Translations under genes and position numbers: made by a program
Source of the DNA: Actinomycetes bacterium
GTDB taxonomy: Bacteria > Actinomycetota > Acidimicrobiia > Acidimicrobiales > Acidimicrobiaceae
Direction: 5' to 3'
NCBI GenBank assembly: GCA_021805205.1
Contig: JAJZFV010000047.1
Location: 1 to 64,000 of the forward strand
DNA: 64,000 bases
Notes under the pieces: model-generated
The model's database searches: none
What the model saw: only the letters and a program-made list of their open reading frames with translations
Told to the model about the DNA's origin: nothing
In this document: positions 1 through 9,153 of the stretch, one piece after another
Layout of the letters: each line of letters starts with the position of its first letter
Numbering within the stretch: position 1 is the first letter of the stretch

Positions 1-967
1 TTATAAATGCACCCAAATAGCTCGCAACTATTCACAAGTATCAACTAGAGAGATGCCGCCGGCGATCAAACAAGAGTTATACCCAATGGAAATTTGGATG
101 TGTCTCCCCGCTAGAAACGGAAGAGCCGTCAATCCCTGTATTTATTCAGTGGGTAAGTATCGAGTACCACCATTTGCTACACACTGCCGTTTATGGGATC
201 GACTGCTTCTTGGCGGGCCTGGCCTATACGGTGCATGTATCAGCGATCGTGGCAACTGATGGTCCCGATTCAGCTGTAGCAAAGATGAATGGGTTTTATC
301 GCAAGGGTGCGTTCTTTACCGTGGGTAGGCTTCCTGGTGCAGGGCTCGCATTTGTCTCGCCTTGGATCTCATATGTGATCTAGGAGGTGGTGACACTGCC
401 TTGGTGGATACGCGATCGGAGACTTGCGCTAGATTCAAAACGACCTAGCCAGTTCAATTTATCCACTCATTTCAATTGGTAACTACGTAGTGAAGTGGAA
501 TCTCTGGTTCTGGCTCACCTAAGTGTCAATCGAGTAGGAGTAACTAATTCTGCGGATTTTTGTTCGCGACTTGGTCAGATTAATTATCGTTCCAGGTGGA
601 GCCGCAGATTACTTTAATGCGGCAACGTCGCAACGTTAGGTTGTATCCAACTCTAAAGCGGTTGACTCAGAGCGTTGGAGTGTAATCATAACTGTCGTTT
701 GTCGTGGTTGAGATCTAGTACGGTCTCGGTCCAACCTCGTTGCAAAGCGCCTCTATTTTGCTAGTTTCCGATTTAGGGTGATTGAAGAGATTTATCGGTA
801 ACGCGATTTGACTTGAATCGATTGTTGGTGATGATGCGAGCTATAACGCCGTGCGTTTCTCGCCTTTGGCACCTTTTGGGATCTACTTTCGTGCCGCTCA
901 GGGATGTGTGCGGTTTTCCGTTACTGGAGTGGGTTGGTGTCGGTTAAGAAAATCCCGTGGTAGCAAT
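1..967. other. gene-poor stretch at window start
   Basis: No convincing coding region is seen. The two short plus-strand ORFs at 53-383 overlap each other, lack a good ribosome-binding site and resemble no family I recognise. The GTG-initiated extension of the next ORF (851-967) is Arg/Phe/Gly-rich and looks like read-through sequence ahead of the true start of the lipoprotein gene. Confidence 0.5.
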
Positions 968-2863
968 ATGGTAGATTTTGGTATGTTATCGTTTCGTTTA
1001 ATGCGAAGTTTATCTATATTTGCCCTGTTGAGCCTCGTTCTGGCAAGTTGCGGTTCGAGCGAGACTAACGCTGTGACAGATCGCCCTACCAACAAAGTGC
1101 TCGTCGGTAAAGTAACAAATTCATATGAATCGAAGATATCGGTTGGCGCCCCTGTAAGTGTTACACAACCTTCATCGCCGAATTTGAATCTGCACGGAGC
1201 GGAAGTTATCACCAAAGATGGCGCGATATTTGCTTCGCAATTTGATGGTGCCACGAGCCACGTCTACGTAAGACCGGCGCCAAAGGATAACTTTTCGGAC
1301 TTGAGTTCGATTAACGGAGAGATTATTCAGCTACAGTTCCCCAGCCAAAGTAATGGCTTCGCTCTAGTCCTAAATCAAAATTCAAATTCACCGAACTCTA
1401 CGACACTTTATTCGAGTAGCGATGGTGGAAAGAGTTGGGGCGTAGTTTCTACTGGATCGATAGCGCAGATTCACTTTTTTAATCCAACTGATGGGGTAGC
1501 GCTTACCTCCGTAGCGTCAACGACTCCAAATCAACCGCCACGTTACGCTATAGTAACAACGACTAATGGCGGAAGTAGCTGGAACGTAGCACAGGTACTT
1601 GGTGTAAGTGATCCTTTTATTCCTTCGTTGAATAGTTCAAGCTTTTCATTCCCGTCGCCAAACGTCGGATTTTTAGCAATTGCTATGGAACCGGGCGCAG
1701 GTTCTGAAGGTAAGACGTTGTTAGCAACGCAAGATGGTGGCGCCTCTTGGAAGGTTGTAGCCGATACCAACACAGCCGTTACCAATTCTTCGGCCACCAA
1801 CAGTAGTGGCTTGTCAATTGCTGGATACTTGGAAGAGATCATCTTCACATCGCCAACGACAGGCTACTTAGTCGTTGAAAGGGGTCCCCGTGGCGCGGTC
1901 TATATGAGCACTAATGGTGGCGTAAGTTGGTCCGCAAAGCAGATCCTGTCTGCATCGGTGAATCCGTCGCCCTCAATTTCCGCTTATCGACCTGATACTT
2001 CAGCTGGGCCTTTACTTATTACAAATTATGGCGCCATCTGGAGTGCAAATAATGCTGGTAACTGGAATCAAATCTTTCCATCCTTCTGGCCAAGCCAGCT
2101 CAGTTTCTCAGGCAATGAGCTCAGTGTTCTAACATTAAACGGCAGGATATTTGTTCTTCCGACTACGAACGCGATGTCGCCGGTAGCCGGGGTTAAGCCG
2201 CCTTCGAATTTGAACTATTTCAAGAGTTTTAGTAACGGCGATGTAGCTGTCTCTGCTAAAGACATTTGGTTGAAGATTAAATCTTCTCCGTGGAAGCGCG
2301 TAACGATTTCAAAATCCGGTCAAGTCCTCTTTGCAGACTTTGCCTCTTTGGAAAACGGCATCTTGGTAACGACGGGAAAAAGGTACAGCATCGTTGCAAC
2401 TTCTGATGGGGGAGTAAATTGGCAAGAGATTTCGGTGCCCTTTATGCCGCTCTCGGTCGATATGATATCGAGTAATGATTGGTGGGTCATCGGTGCTGTT
2501 CAAGGACCACTTCTTAACAATCCATACAAGAAGAACGTCCGAGTTAGTACCTATTCGTTGTATCACACGACCAACGGAGGTCGAACTTGGGAGAGTTTTC
2601 ACGCGTCTAGTTGGTCAAGCCCTACTCCAATTGGAGTCAAATTCCAGAGTGCACTCGTCGGTTATGTGTGGACGGGTCAACAACTTCTAGTAACGCTTGA
2701 TGGGGGAAAGTCATTTGAATCGCGAGCCCTTCCTGATGGTTTTCAGATAACATCCGATCACGGACTCGCCCCACTTGGTGGTACCTCGGCGGTGGTAACT
2801 GACGGCTTCCTTCCACTCTTTAAGACAAGCGACAATGGAGCTACTTTCAGCTCCTTTTACTAG
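968..2863 (+). CDS. lipoprotein with BNR/Asp-box beta-propeller repeats
   Basis: A predicted secreted lipoprotein, probably a beta-propeller binding or sialidase-fold protein of unknown ligand. The start is set at ATG 968 because a lipoprotein signal follows shortly (RSLSIFALLSLVLASC, lipobox LASC); ATG 983 or 1001 are equally possible, while the longer ORF from GTG 851 adds non-signal sequence. At least eight Asp-box-like motifs are spread through the protein, e.g. SSDGGKSW, TTNGGSSW, TQDGGASW, STNGGVSW, TSDGGVNW, TTNGGRTW, TLDGGKSF, TSDNGATF. These mark the blade turns of BNR/Ycf48-type propellers. No catalytic residues of a sialidase can be assigned. It stands alone, with gene-poor DNA on both sides. 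Confidence 0.8.
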   Translation: MVDFGMLSFRLMRSLSIFALLSLVLASCGSSETNAVTDRPTNKVLVGKVTNSYESKISVGAPVSVTQPSSPNLNLHGAEVITKDGAIFASQFDGATSHVYVRPAPKDNFSDLSSINGEIIQLQFPSQSNGFALVLNQNSNSPNSTTLYSSSDGGKSWGVVSTGSIAQIHFFNPTDGVALTSVASTTPNQPPRYAIVTTTNGGSSWNVAQVLGVSDPFIPSLNSSSFSFPSPNVGFLAIAMEPGAGSEGKTLLATQDGGASWKVVADTNTAVTNSSATNSSGLSIAGYLEEIIFTSPTTGYLVVERGPRGAVYMSTNGGVSWSAKQILSASVNPSPSISAYRPDTSAGPLLITNYGAIWSANNAGNWNQIFPSFWPSQLSFSGNELSVLTLNGRIFVLPTTNAMSPVAGVKPPSNLNYFKSFSNGDVAVSAKDIWLKIKSSPWKRVTISKSGQVLFADFASLENGILVTTGKRYSIVATSDGGVNWQEISVPFMPLSVDMISSNDWWVIGAVQGPLLNNPYKKNVRVSTYSLYHTTNGGRTWESFHASSWSSPTPIGVKFQSALVGYVWTGQQLLVTLDGGKSFESRALPDGFQITSDHGLAPLGGTSAVVTDGFLPLFKTSDNGATFSSFY

Positions 2864-3425
2864 ATTTGCATATTGCTGGGTCGAAGAGAGGTCCGACTCC
2901 CTTTTTGGTTAGGGGTAATGAGTGCACACTTGATACCCAATAAATAGACGAATCAAGTGGGCGCCTTGTCCGTTGAAATAACCGTAGCCACGCCATTAGC
3001 TTTAGGTTTATAACCGTAATGGTGAGGACTGATCGAAAGTTATGCGATTTAAATCGTCGCTAAAGCTGACGATAACCGTTGTTCGATAGAGAAAATGAAT
3101 CAGGACGCAATTATGGTGCGTGGTATCGCGTGGTCTTAGAAAGATAGGTCCACCTGCAACGGCTTTAAGTGTATTGCGATCCTCGGAAGTTACAGTAGAT
3201 GGCCTTAACACCGATGGAGAAGGAAAACAATAGCAAGGACCTATTCTGAGCTGGAAAAATTTCGATATCTCGGTATTGATCATGACCAGATGGTGCGGCA
3301 TCGTTGAGCTGTGACGACCCCAACTTTGGTGATGCTCTCTTTTGGACTAATTGACTTCAAATTATTCTATAAGAAGATATATTCATCCAGATGAAGGCAG
3401 GTAGAGTCAAAAAACTGTGCTACTG
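2864..3425. other. intergenic, no gene seen
   Basis: Lies between the BNR lipoprotein (plus) and the 3' end of the VWA protein gene (minus). The minus ORF 3008-3301 has no recognisable family and no ribosome-binding site. No strong hairpin or repeat was noticed. Confidence 0.4.
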
Positions 3426-4619
3426 CTATTCGATTACAATTGGAGTTACCCACTTGGGAACCTCTATTTCGCCCCCGGTAAGTAGTGCAATAATCTCCGG
3501 CGCATTTTTTGGACGATTGAGTGTCCACGCCGTCAAACCATCGGTAATAACGACAATCAGGTGAGGTCTTGGATTGAGTCTTAACGCTGCCTCAATTCCA
3601 ACTCGTAGATCCGTGCCTCCGCCACCTATTAGCCGAATTTGTGATGCGTTTCGAATCTTGCTTTCGAGACGGACCTCGCTATCGCAGGAGATAAGTGTGA
3701 GCGGCTCGCCGTGAAGACTATTGAGAATCAATGAGATTTCTGTAATGGCTCGGTCGAGTTCGGCCTCGCGCATTGAACCCGAGGTATCCACGATGATGGC
3801 TACGTTTGGCCTGTTTCTTTCAACGAGTTTTGGAAAGATAAATGGATCGCTACTTCTTCTTGACAAGGGTCCTAAACGGTAATCGGCCCTTTGCATTGGA
3901 TCTAACTCGCGACGAACTCGACGTAATAGGAGAGAAAGCCAGTTGACGTGAGGATTGATTCGCTTCCTCGCCCAGGTCTTTAGAAATTGCGGTGGGTTTG
4001 CTCCATCTTCAATACCCTCTAAAAGCTCTCGTGCAATTTGGTCGAGAAGTACTTCGGTATTTTCTTCGTTTGGCGTGATGGATGCCTCTTCGTAACTCCG
4101 AGTTGAGCCGTCGACACAGGAACCACAGTCGATATCGGGAAACATATTCTCCAGTTCACCTCTTCGTCCAGCTAGCTGAAGATAGATTGCTTCGGTAGAT
4201 TGGCCTTCTAGTACGCCAAGAAGGCCAGAGGTGACTCTGTGATCTGGGAGCTTTATCGAACTTCGAAGGAGGTCGTCATTGATTGCGGCGTCGGCTGCGA
4301 TGTTCCAAATAAAGCTATCTCTAGCACTAAAGTCTTTTTCCCGTTGGTGATGGCCGCGCAAAAGGTGTGATAATTCATGGATAAGAACTCCGGCTAACTC
4401 TAAATTTGAGGTCTCGTCAACGAAATTGGGGTTGAAGTACATCTTCCAATTTGCCGAGACAGCTATTGTTTTGACACCGTGGCTTTCTATCGGAAAGAGT
4501 TTGAAGAGACCGGTTGCGAGATAGGGGTGTGCGTAAACTGCAGTTGCTCGTGCAATCTTTAGCTTTTTTAATGGTTTTACGCTCCCCTTGTCACTCAATA
4601 GCTTTTCCTCGTTATTCAT
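3426..4619 (-). CDS. VWA-like domain metallopeptidase (DUF2201 type)
   Basis: A cytoplasmic protein combining an N-terminal putative zinc metallopeptidase domain with a C-terminal von Willebrand A-like domain. The zinc motif HELSHLLRGHH is near residue 86, inside a region typical of DUF2201 proteins. The C-terminal part carries a MIDAS-type start (IVDTSGSM), GGGGTDL and VITDG strands expected of a VWA fold. It is the last gene of a three-gene minus-strand set. Its ATG overlaps the stop of the MoxR gene by 8 nt, suggesting translational coupling. MoxR AAA ATPases commonly work with VWA partners as chaperone-like pairs, so a joint role in remodelling or activating a target is inferred; the substrate is unknown. 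Confidence 0.82.
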   Translation of the reverse strand: MNNEEKLLSDKGSVKPLKKLKIARATAVYAHPYLATGLFKLFPIESHGVKTIAVSANWKMYFNPNFVDETSNLELAGVLIHELSHLLRGHHQREKDFSARDSFIWNIAADAAINDDLLRSSIKLPDHRVTSGLLGVLEGQSTEAIYLQLAGRRGELENMFPDIDCGSCVDGSTRSYEEASITPNEENTEVLLDQIARELLEGIEDGANPPQFLKTWARKRINPHVNWLSLLLRRVRRELDPMQRADYRLGPLSRRSSDPFIFPKLVERNRPNVAIIVDTSGSMREAELDRAITEISLILNSLHGEPLTLISCDSEVRLESKIRNASQIRLIGGGGTDLRVGIEAALRLNPRPHLIVVITDGLTAWTLNRPKNAPEIIALLTGGEIEVPKWVTPIVIE

Positions 4620-5718
4620 CTGCTAAAGAGCTATTGGTAGAGATTGCGTTTAGGATCGGCGCAAGTGCGAGCATGGTCGATGGGGGAGGAAGTTGTCCAG
4701 TAGGACGTAACTTCATCCAAGACTTAGCGCTGTGAAGTGCAACATCGATATAGCCAAGTTCGATGACCCTCTCTAAGAGCTTTCCGAGAGAGATCCAAAG
4801 TTGAGCATCCTCGCTGCTCCTTACCTTAGAAATCCCCGCCGCGAGCGCTACGTAGACGATGTCACTTCTTGAAGCTGGAGGAGTAAAGCTATTTGGATCG
4901 GTAAGTAGGTTGGCGATGTCAATTGAATCTGTTCTGGCCATGAATGAAAGTAGTTCGGTTGCTGCCCCGACACCTACGCACCCTTTGAGCAGTCGAGATC
5001 GAATCGATTGAGGGGCATGCGCTAGTTCACACGCGGCGATCACTTTTGCTGCCATCTCCCAACTTCTAGGAGTTGGAAATGCTCGACGATCGCCGTCATC
5101 GTCTGGAAGTTGCAGGGCGAGATCGGGACGAGTTGCAATGAATGAACCTATTACCCCAAGAGCTTTGGTTAGTGACGTATCGTCGATCGTGAACGATTGA
5201 CCCGAGTTGGGCTTTGGCCATCCGCTCGTGAATCCGTTTGCTATCTCCGTTGCGTCGATCTTCCAGTCGAGATGAACGAACCTATTGGCTAGGGGCAAAG
5301 ATAGATCCCAACCGCCAGAGGCTTGATCGATTGGATTTGCTGCCGCAAGGGTGATCACAGAAGTCGGAAGCGCTAGATCCCCAACAAATCCATCTAGTAT
5401 CGGTCGCAGAAGTGCTGCTTGCACCGATGGTGGGGCGGTTGATATCTCGTCGTAGAAGATTATGCCCCTGCCTGCGTCGGCGATGTTTATCGCCCATTGT
5501 GGAGGGGCAAATCTAACGCCTTCGCCAACACGAATCGGCAGACCAGCAAAGTCGCTTGGTTCCCTAATCGATGCTATGACGATCTCTAATCTCAGATCGC
5601 GTGCTTTGGCAATCTCGGTTATTACGGAGGTCTTCCCAACTCCAGGTGGACCCCAAATTATCGTTGGTAGTCCAGCATCTACAAGTATCTCCAATGCCTT
5701 GATATTCGACGATGGCAA
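4612..5718 (-). CDS. MoxR-family AAA+ ATPase
   Basis: An ATPase of the MoxR/dynein-related AAA+ type. Walker A is GPPGVGKTS near residue 24 and a Walker B-like segment is IIFYDEIST near residue 84, followed by the sensor-like LAAANP. The start is TTG at 5718, supported by AAGGAG eight bases upstream in the minus orientation. The gene sits between an LRV-repeat protein (58-nt gap) and the VWA/metallopeptidase protein (8-nt overlap), so the three are probably one operon. MoxR proteins are known to pair with VWA proteins in maturation or stress roles. The C-terminal third (about residues 200-368) is helical and has no motif I can name. Confidence 0.85.
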   Translation of the reverse strand: MPSSNIKALEILVDAGLPTIIWGPPGVGKTSVITEIAKARDLRLEIVIASIREPSDFAGLPIRVGEGVRFAPPQWAINIADAGRGIIFYDEISTAPPSVQAALLRPILDGFVGDLALPTSVITLAAANPIDQASGGWDLSLPLANRFVHLDWKIDATEIANGFTSGWPKPNSGQSFTIDDTSLTKALGVIGSFIATRPDLALQLPDDDGDRRAFPTPRSWEMAAKVIAACELAHAPQSIRSRLLKGCVGVGAATELLSFMARTDSIDIANLLTDPNSFTPPASRSDIVYVALAAGISKVRSSEDAQLWISLGKLLERVIELGYIDVALHSAKSWMKLRPTGQLPPPSTMLALAPILNAISTNSSLADE

Positions 5719-5776
5719 TTATTTGACTCCTTGACTTCCTTTTGTGTGCGTTGACTTGAAAAACGTTTTGAAATAT

Positions 5777-7162
5777 TCAGGGGTTCAGGTTTTTGGGGTT
5801 CAGGTCACCCTTCAGTAGAAGCGAAGCCTTTAATTCTTGCGAGATCTCTTTTCTGTCCCATATGCTACGTTTCACACAATCTATAGGGTCATCGGAGAGG
5901 TCCAAGAGAAGGCCATCTGGCGTCTTGGGATTTAGCACGACCCCTCTACGGACCATTGCTTCGCCGTCCTTGCTTAGTTCTTCAAGCATGGATAGGTCTA
6001 AGTTCGGATGTACCGAGACTGCCGTTCGGATAGAGGAATCACCATCTTTTGCTAGCTCTCTTAGAGCTACGAGTGGCGTAGAGTGATGGTTGGCCACTCG
6101 CAGGCGAACGGCGTAGTCGGTTGAGCTCGCTAGTTCAGCTAAGAGCCAAGGACTTGCCTCTGGGCTTTCGGTTATCATGAGAGCCATTCGCTCGTCATTC
6201 GGGTCGCAATTGTACGCGGCCTCAATTACGTCCTTTGATGCGTTGCGATCGCGAATAATCGCAAATCGCACGCTTCGCGAGGTATCGCTCGCAAGACGCA
6301 ACTTCGCACCAGCAGGCAAGTTAGGGTTTACAGCTATGGCCTCGCGGACCTTCTCGTCATGGTCCAAGGCTAGATTCGCTGCGATTTCAGGTGGTAAATC
6401 AAGGCGCTTTGATAGGCGAGCGCGGACTAATGAATTTGGTGAACTGCCCAGTAGGCTGATCAATTCGAATTGCAACTTATCGCGAGATAGGAGAGCAAGT
6501 TCTACTGTCTGATTCTGACTTTTAGCAATTTCAATTAGATCTTCTAGGTTTGACTCTTCATTCATGGCAACGGCCGCACTCACCTGAGGATTAGAGAGTG
6601 CGGCTAACGAAGATAGAGTCGATGGGGTGGTGGACGGGTCTCGCGCAACCTCTACCAATCGCCTGATTTCGCCTGTATCTAGAACGTTGTCTTGCTGTTT
6701 TGCAATTAGATCTTTATCCCTATCGCCATTGTTTAAGAGGGACGACAAAGTCCGGGTATCTTTTTGGTGGTCGAGTAGCTCGGTAATTAACTCTTGAAGT
6801 TGTGGGTCGAATGACAGAATTGAATTTGCCATGATCCAGTCGATAGAGATTTGATGCTGATCTAGGTATCCATCGAGTAGTCGAGTTAATTGATCTATCT
6901 GACGGGCTAGCTCGACCATCTTCTCAACCTCTGCCGATTGACTCTGAGAATTTAGGTCGAGATACGTCTGTAGCAAGGAGGAGGTGGCGTCAATTATCTC
7001 TTGGTCCCGCGTGGTTTTCTTGGGCGTCGATGAAAGTGCTTGTATGTGTTTAGAGAGATTGTTCAATTGCGATTTCTTGCCGTTGCCTTTTTCACAGATC
7101 GTAGCACCGACTATCGACGGTATGCTTCGGACCACCTCTGAGGTTGAACGTGCAGGCGGCAT
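5777..7162 (-). CDS. leucine-rich repeat variant (LRV)/HEAT-like repeat protein
   Basis: A cytoplasmic alpha-solenoid protein. From about residue 170 onward it has tandem units of roughly 24 residues with the LRV pattern: D..VR.AVA.NP.LP...L..LA.D, seen in DHDEKVREAIAVNPNLP, DGDSSIRTAVSVHPNLD and DGEAMVRRGVVLNPKTP. The N-terminal 170 residues are Gln/Ser/Leu-rich and probably helical. The start is uncertain: ATG 7162 has no clear ribosome-binding site and a TTG further in is possible. It is the first gene of the LRV-MoxR-VWA set. A scaffold or substrate-recognition role for the MoxR/VWA pair is inferred from position only. Confidence 0.75.
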   Translation of the reverse strand: MPPARSTSEVVRSIPSIVGATICEKGNGKKSQLNNLSKHIQALSSTPKKTTRDQEIIDATSSLLQTYLDLNSQSQSAEVEKMVELARQIDQLTRLLDGYLDQHQISIDWIMANSILSFDPQLQELITELLDHQKDTRTLSSLLNNGDRDKDLIAKQQDNVLDTGEIRRLVEVARDPSTTPSTLSSLAALSNPQVSAAVAMNEESNLEDLIEIAKSQNQTVELALLSRDKLQFELISLLGSSPNSLVRARLSKRLDLPPEIAANLALDHDEKVREAIAVNPNLPAGAKLRLASDTSRSVRFAIIRDRNASKDVIEAAYNCDPNDERMALMITESPEASPWLLAELASSTDYAVRLRVANHHSTPLVALRELAKDGDSSIRTAVSVHPNLDLSMLEELSKDGEAMVRRGVVLNPKTPDGLLLDLSDDPIDCVKRSIWDRKEISQELKASLLLKGDLNPKNLNP

Positions 7163-7559
7163 CGCGAGCGGGATAGCTACTTCGCAATTTGACGATCTCC
7201 CATCACACTTCGGAACCGCCCCCGTGATTATCGACTTGAATAGGGAAATTGCGCCCGCCGATGACTATTTGGGCAACTATTGCCTGATTTAACGAACTGC
7301 ACCAATGAAGTAGTCTCATCTTCGACACAGAGGAGGTTGTTGTAAGCAATTTAGAAAGTTGCCGATAGCAAGGCCGAGTATCGTACTAGTTCGTTATCGC
7401 TAAGGCCCTGACCGATCGTCGGTGGGTCAACCGATAGTTTAGGTTCAAATTGAGCCCGTTGCAACGATTACCATGATCCTTTGTCCAGCGAACCAGAAAA
7501 AGTTACGCTGCTCAGTACTGATCGGAAGGGAGCTGTTGAATTGGGTCCTGAAAAAGTGA
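7163..7559. other. intergenic, no gene seen
   Basis: Lies between the 5' end of the LRV gene and the 3' end of the vapC remnant. The short ORFs here are antisense shadows or unrecognised. A minus-strand promoter for the LRV-MoxR-VWA set should lie here, but no clear -35/-10 pair was identified. Confidence 0.35.
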
Positions 7560-7955
7560 CTACACCCAGTTCTCAAGTTTGATGCCCCGTACTCGGGCAA
7601 ATTCCTTAGTGTTGTTTGTGACAAGAACCGATTCCGTTGCAATGGCATGAGCTGCGATCATTGTATCGAGAGCACCTATTCGCCGTCCTTTCTTATCTAA
7701 TTCTGTTCGGATTTTTCCGTGCGCTCAAAGGCAGCTGTGATCGAATAGTAGAACTTCAAATATCGATAAAAACATCTCCAAGGCAAGTCGATTTCTTTGC
7801 GATCCACTTTTCACAACTCCGAATGCCAATTCGGCTGAATTGATGCTCTATATCTTTAGAGTCTCAGGGATTTCTTAGCGGAATCGATCGATTACGTTTG
7901 GTGGCCTCTCGTTATTTATGTGGATGCAAAGGTTCGTATCGAACAAGTACTTAAC
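7560..7955 (-). pseudogene. vapC: vapC PIN-domain toxin, inactivated by nonsense mutations
   Basis: Reading the minus strand in one frame from 7955 gives a nearly full-length VapC-like PIN ribonuclease of 131 codons with no frameshift. It begins [14 protein letters not shown], continues with AELAFGVVKSGSQRNRLALE and ends GALDTMIAAHAIATESVLVT followed by NNTKEFARVRGIKLENW. Three in-frame stops (TAA, TAG, TGA) interrupt it, and the expected ATG start reads GTT. The acidic catalytic positions (D of DTN, E of AEL, D of LDTMIAA) are still present, so the decay looks recent. It lies directly after vapB, as in intact VapBC operons. VapC toxins cleave RNA; this one cannot be made as a full protein. 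Confidence 0.85.
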
Positions 7956-8188
7956 TGGCCAGCAATCTCTGGACGAACTTCGGCGATTTGATCTTCGCGA
8001 ATGATTTGAAATCCAGCTTCGAATTCAGCAAGGGCCGCTTCGAGCATTTGCATTGGTTGGTTTAGGGGAAGTAAAAGTACGCCGTTGCCGAAGTGCTGGA
8101 TCCATACCTCTTTTCCTTCGAAACGATATTCCTTTGGTAGCCGGACCGCTTGGCTGCGTCCATTTTGAAAAACTTTCGCGATGTCCAT
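7916..8188 (-). CDS. vapB: VapB-type antitoxin (AbrB/SpoVT fold), probably relic
   Basis: A small DNA-binding antitoxin. The start at ATG 8188 is preceded by AAAGGAG at good spacing; the longer ORF from 8242 lacks this. The N-terminal half is a typical VagC/VapB swapped-hairpin AbrB domain: [20 protein letters not shown], then [17 protein letters not shown]. The usual stop, which overlaps the vapC start in this family, is missing, so the frame runs about a dozen codons into the vapC remnant out of frame and ends TFAST. Its partner vapC is dead, so vapB may persist only as a relic or as a stray regulator. It lies about 0.8 kb upstream of the tracrRNA. Confidence 0.75.
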   Translation of the reverse strand: MDIAKVFQNGRSQAVRLPKEYRFEGKEVWIQHFGNGVLLLPLNQPMQMLEAALAEFEAGFQIIREDQIAEVRPEIAGQLSTCSIRTFAST

Positions 8189-8958
8189 GCGAACTCCTTT
8201 TGGTAATAGTAAAGGTATACACCAAACCGATTCCCTCTTCAATAAAATCGTGAGTGCATCGTTAGTTGCTGGATTGCTAAACGTGAAGGGCGAAGTTTCA
8301 ATGTCGAGGATATGGTTTGGTTGCTCTGGAAATCAGATGTTTTGACGTTCTAGTTGATAGTTTCAGATTTATAAAATTTGGCTGAAATCAAACACTGACT
8401 TCTTTGAGTTAATCATCGCCAAATGGTGTAATCGACGATTGGGAACAGGATGTTAAAAGGGCCACCAAAAATGCAAGCTTGCAGCTATCCGGAAACACTG
8501 GGCCACACGGGCCTCAGGTGGCGTCACAATGCGGCCGCACTTCCGGAACGAATATTGCTCGCCATCGCGTTTACATGCTGCGCCTCGAGGGAAAGAAAAA
8601 GAATGGCGAGATCCTCAGAGTTCTTGTCAATGATATTAATTGCTGCTGAATGTACTTTTCGCCTTTGAGTGAGGACCGAGATAGAGGTACGGCAACGTGA
8701 GAATCGATAGCAATTTGGGTGTATCTTGCAAACTCACTGTAAATGATTCGGTCATTTCACTTTATTTCAGGGTATTTATCTGTTCTGGATAGTTTTATTT
8801 TGAAACTTATCAATGACGAGGATTATTAATTTGAAGGATGTTTATTTCCAATTAAAAAAGTACGAGATTAGCCTTTAGTAAAATTTTGCCTAATTATCAA
8901 ATTGTGCTGTAGATCCACGGTAAGGCTGAAGTGGCTGACTATTTTTATGGTATTTCTA
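8189..8958. other. AT-rich intergenic region upstream of the CRISPR-Cas locus
   Basis: No recognisable gene. An ORF at 8450-8668 (plus) resembles no family I know. The right half (about 8750-8950) becomes AT-rich and leads into the tracrRNA promoter. It separates the vapBC relic from the CRISPR-Cas locus and may hold remnants of earlier insertions. Confidence 0.4.
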
Positions 8959-8988
8959 TTGCAAGCGAACTCGGATTGTTGTTATACT
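8959..8988 (+). promoter_or_regulatory. tracrRNA promoter
   Basis: TTGCAA (8959-8964), an 18-bp spacer and TATACT (8983-8988) form a good sigma-70-like promoter. Predicted transcription starts about 7 nt downstream, at or just inside the anti-repeat that begins at 8991. That placement fits a short-form tracrRNA starting with its anti-repeat. Confidence 0.75.
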
Positions 8989-8990
8989 GT

Positions 8991-9089
8991 CAAGTGGGTC
9001 TTGAGGAGACTTCCCAGTAAGAGATACAGTTTCGGCTGTATTCTTGAATTCTTCGCCCCCTTCTCGAAAGAGAGGGGGGCTCGTATTTT
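8991..9089 (+). ncRNA. tracrRNA of the type II-C system
   Basis: The first 28 nt match the CRISPR repeat on the plus strand: CAAGT, then GGGTCTTGAGGAGACTT followed by CCCAG, with about 8 nt of the repeat missing and one mismatch. It can therefore pair with repeat RNA transcribed from the minus strand: 17 perfect pairs, one mismatch, then further pairs and a bulge. Downstream are a stem ATACAG/CTGTAT with loop TTTCGG (9024-9041) and an 11-bp stem GCCCCCTTCTC/GAGAGGGGGGC with a GAAA tetraloop (9055-9080). TCGTATTTT follows as a terminator-like tail. A further possible stem GTATTTT/AAAATAC (9083-9107) could extend the RNA. The layout, upstream of and co-directional with cas9, is usual for actinobacterial type II-C loci. 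Confidence 0.9.
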
Positions 9090-9153
9090 AAGCACCGTCG
9101 AAAATACTTCGTTAAACTAACAAACTGTTACACGACTTCGCTATTGTAAGTTT

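Noticed and set aside
53-383. Two short ORFs at the window start
   Set aside because: They overlap, have no family resemblance and no ribosome-binding site.
8450-8668. 72-aa ORF between vapB and the tracrRNA, possibly a small Cas accessory or anti-CRISPR
   Set aside because: Composition is unlike a conserved protein, there is no ribosome-binding site, and alternative frames give equally coding-like fragments.
8991-9018. Degenerate repeat as part of a mini-array guarding a toxin (CreTA-like)
   Set aside because: The repeat-like segment is the tracrRNA anti-repeat, has no spacer-like partner, and the nearby toxin gene is already inactive by mutation.
8902-9120. 72-aa plus-strand ORF upstream of cas9
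   Set aside because: It covers the tracrRNA promoter, anti-repeat and stem-loops; the RNA explanation accounts for the sequence better.
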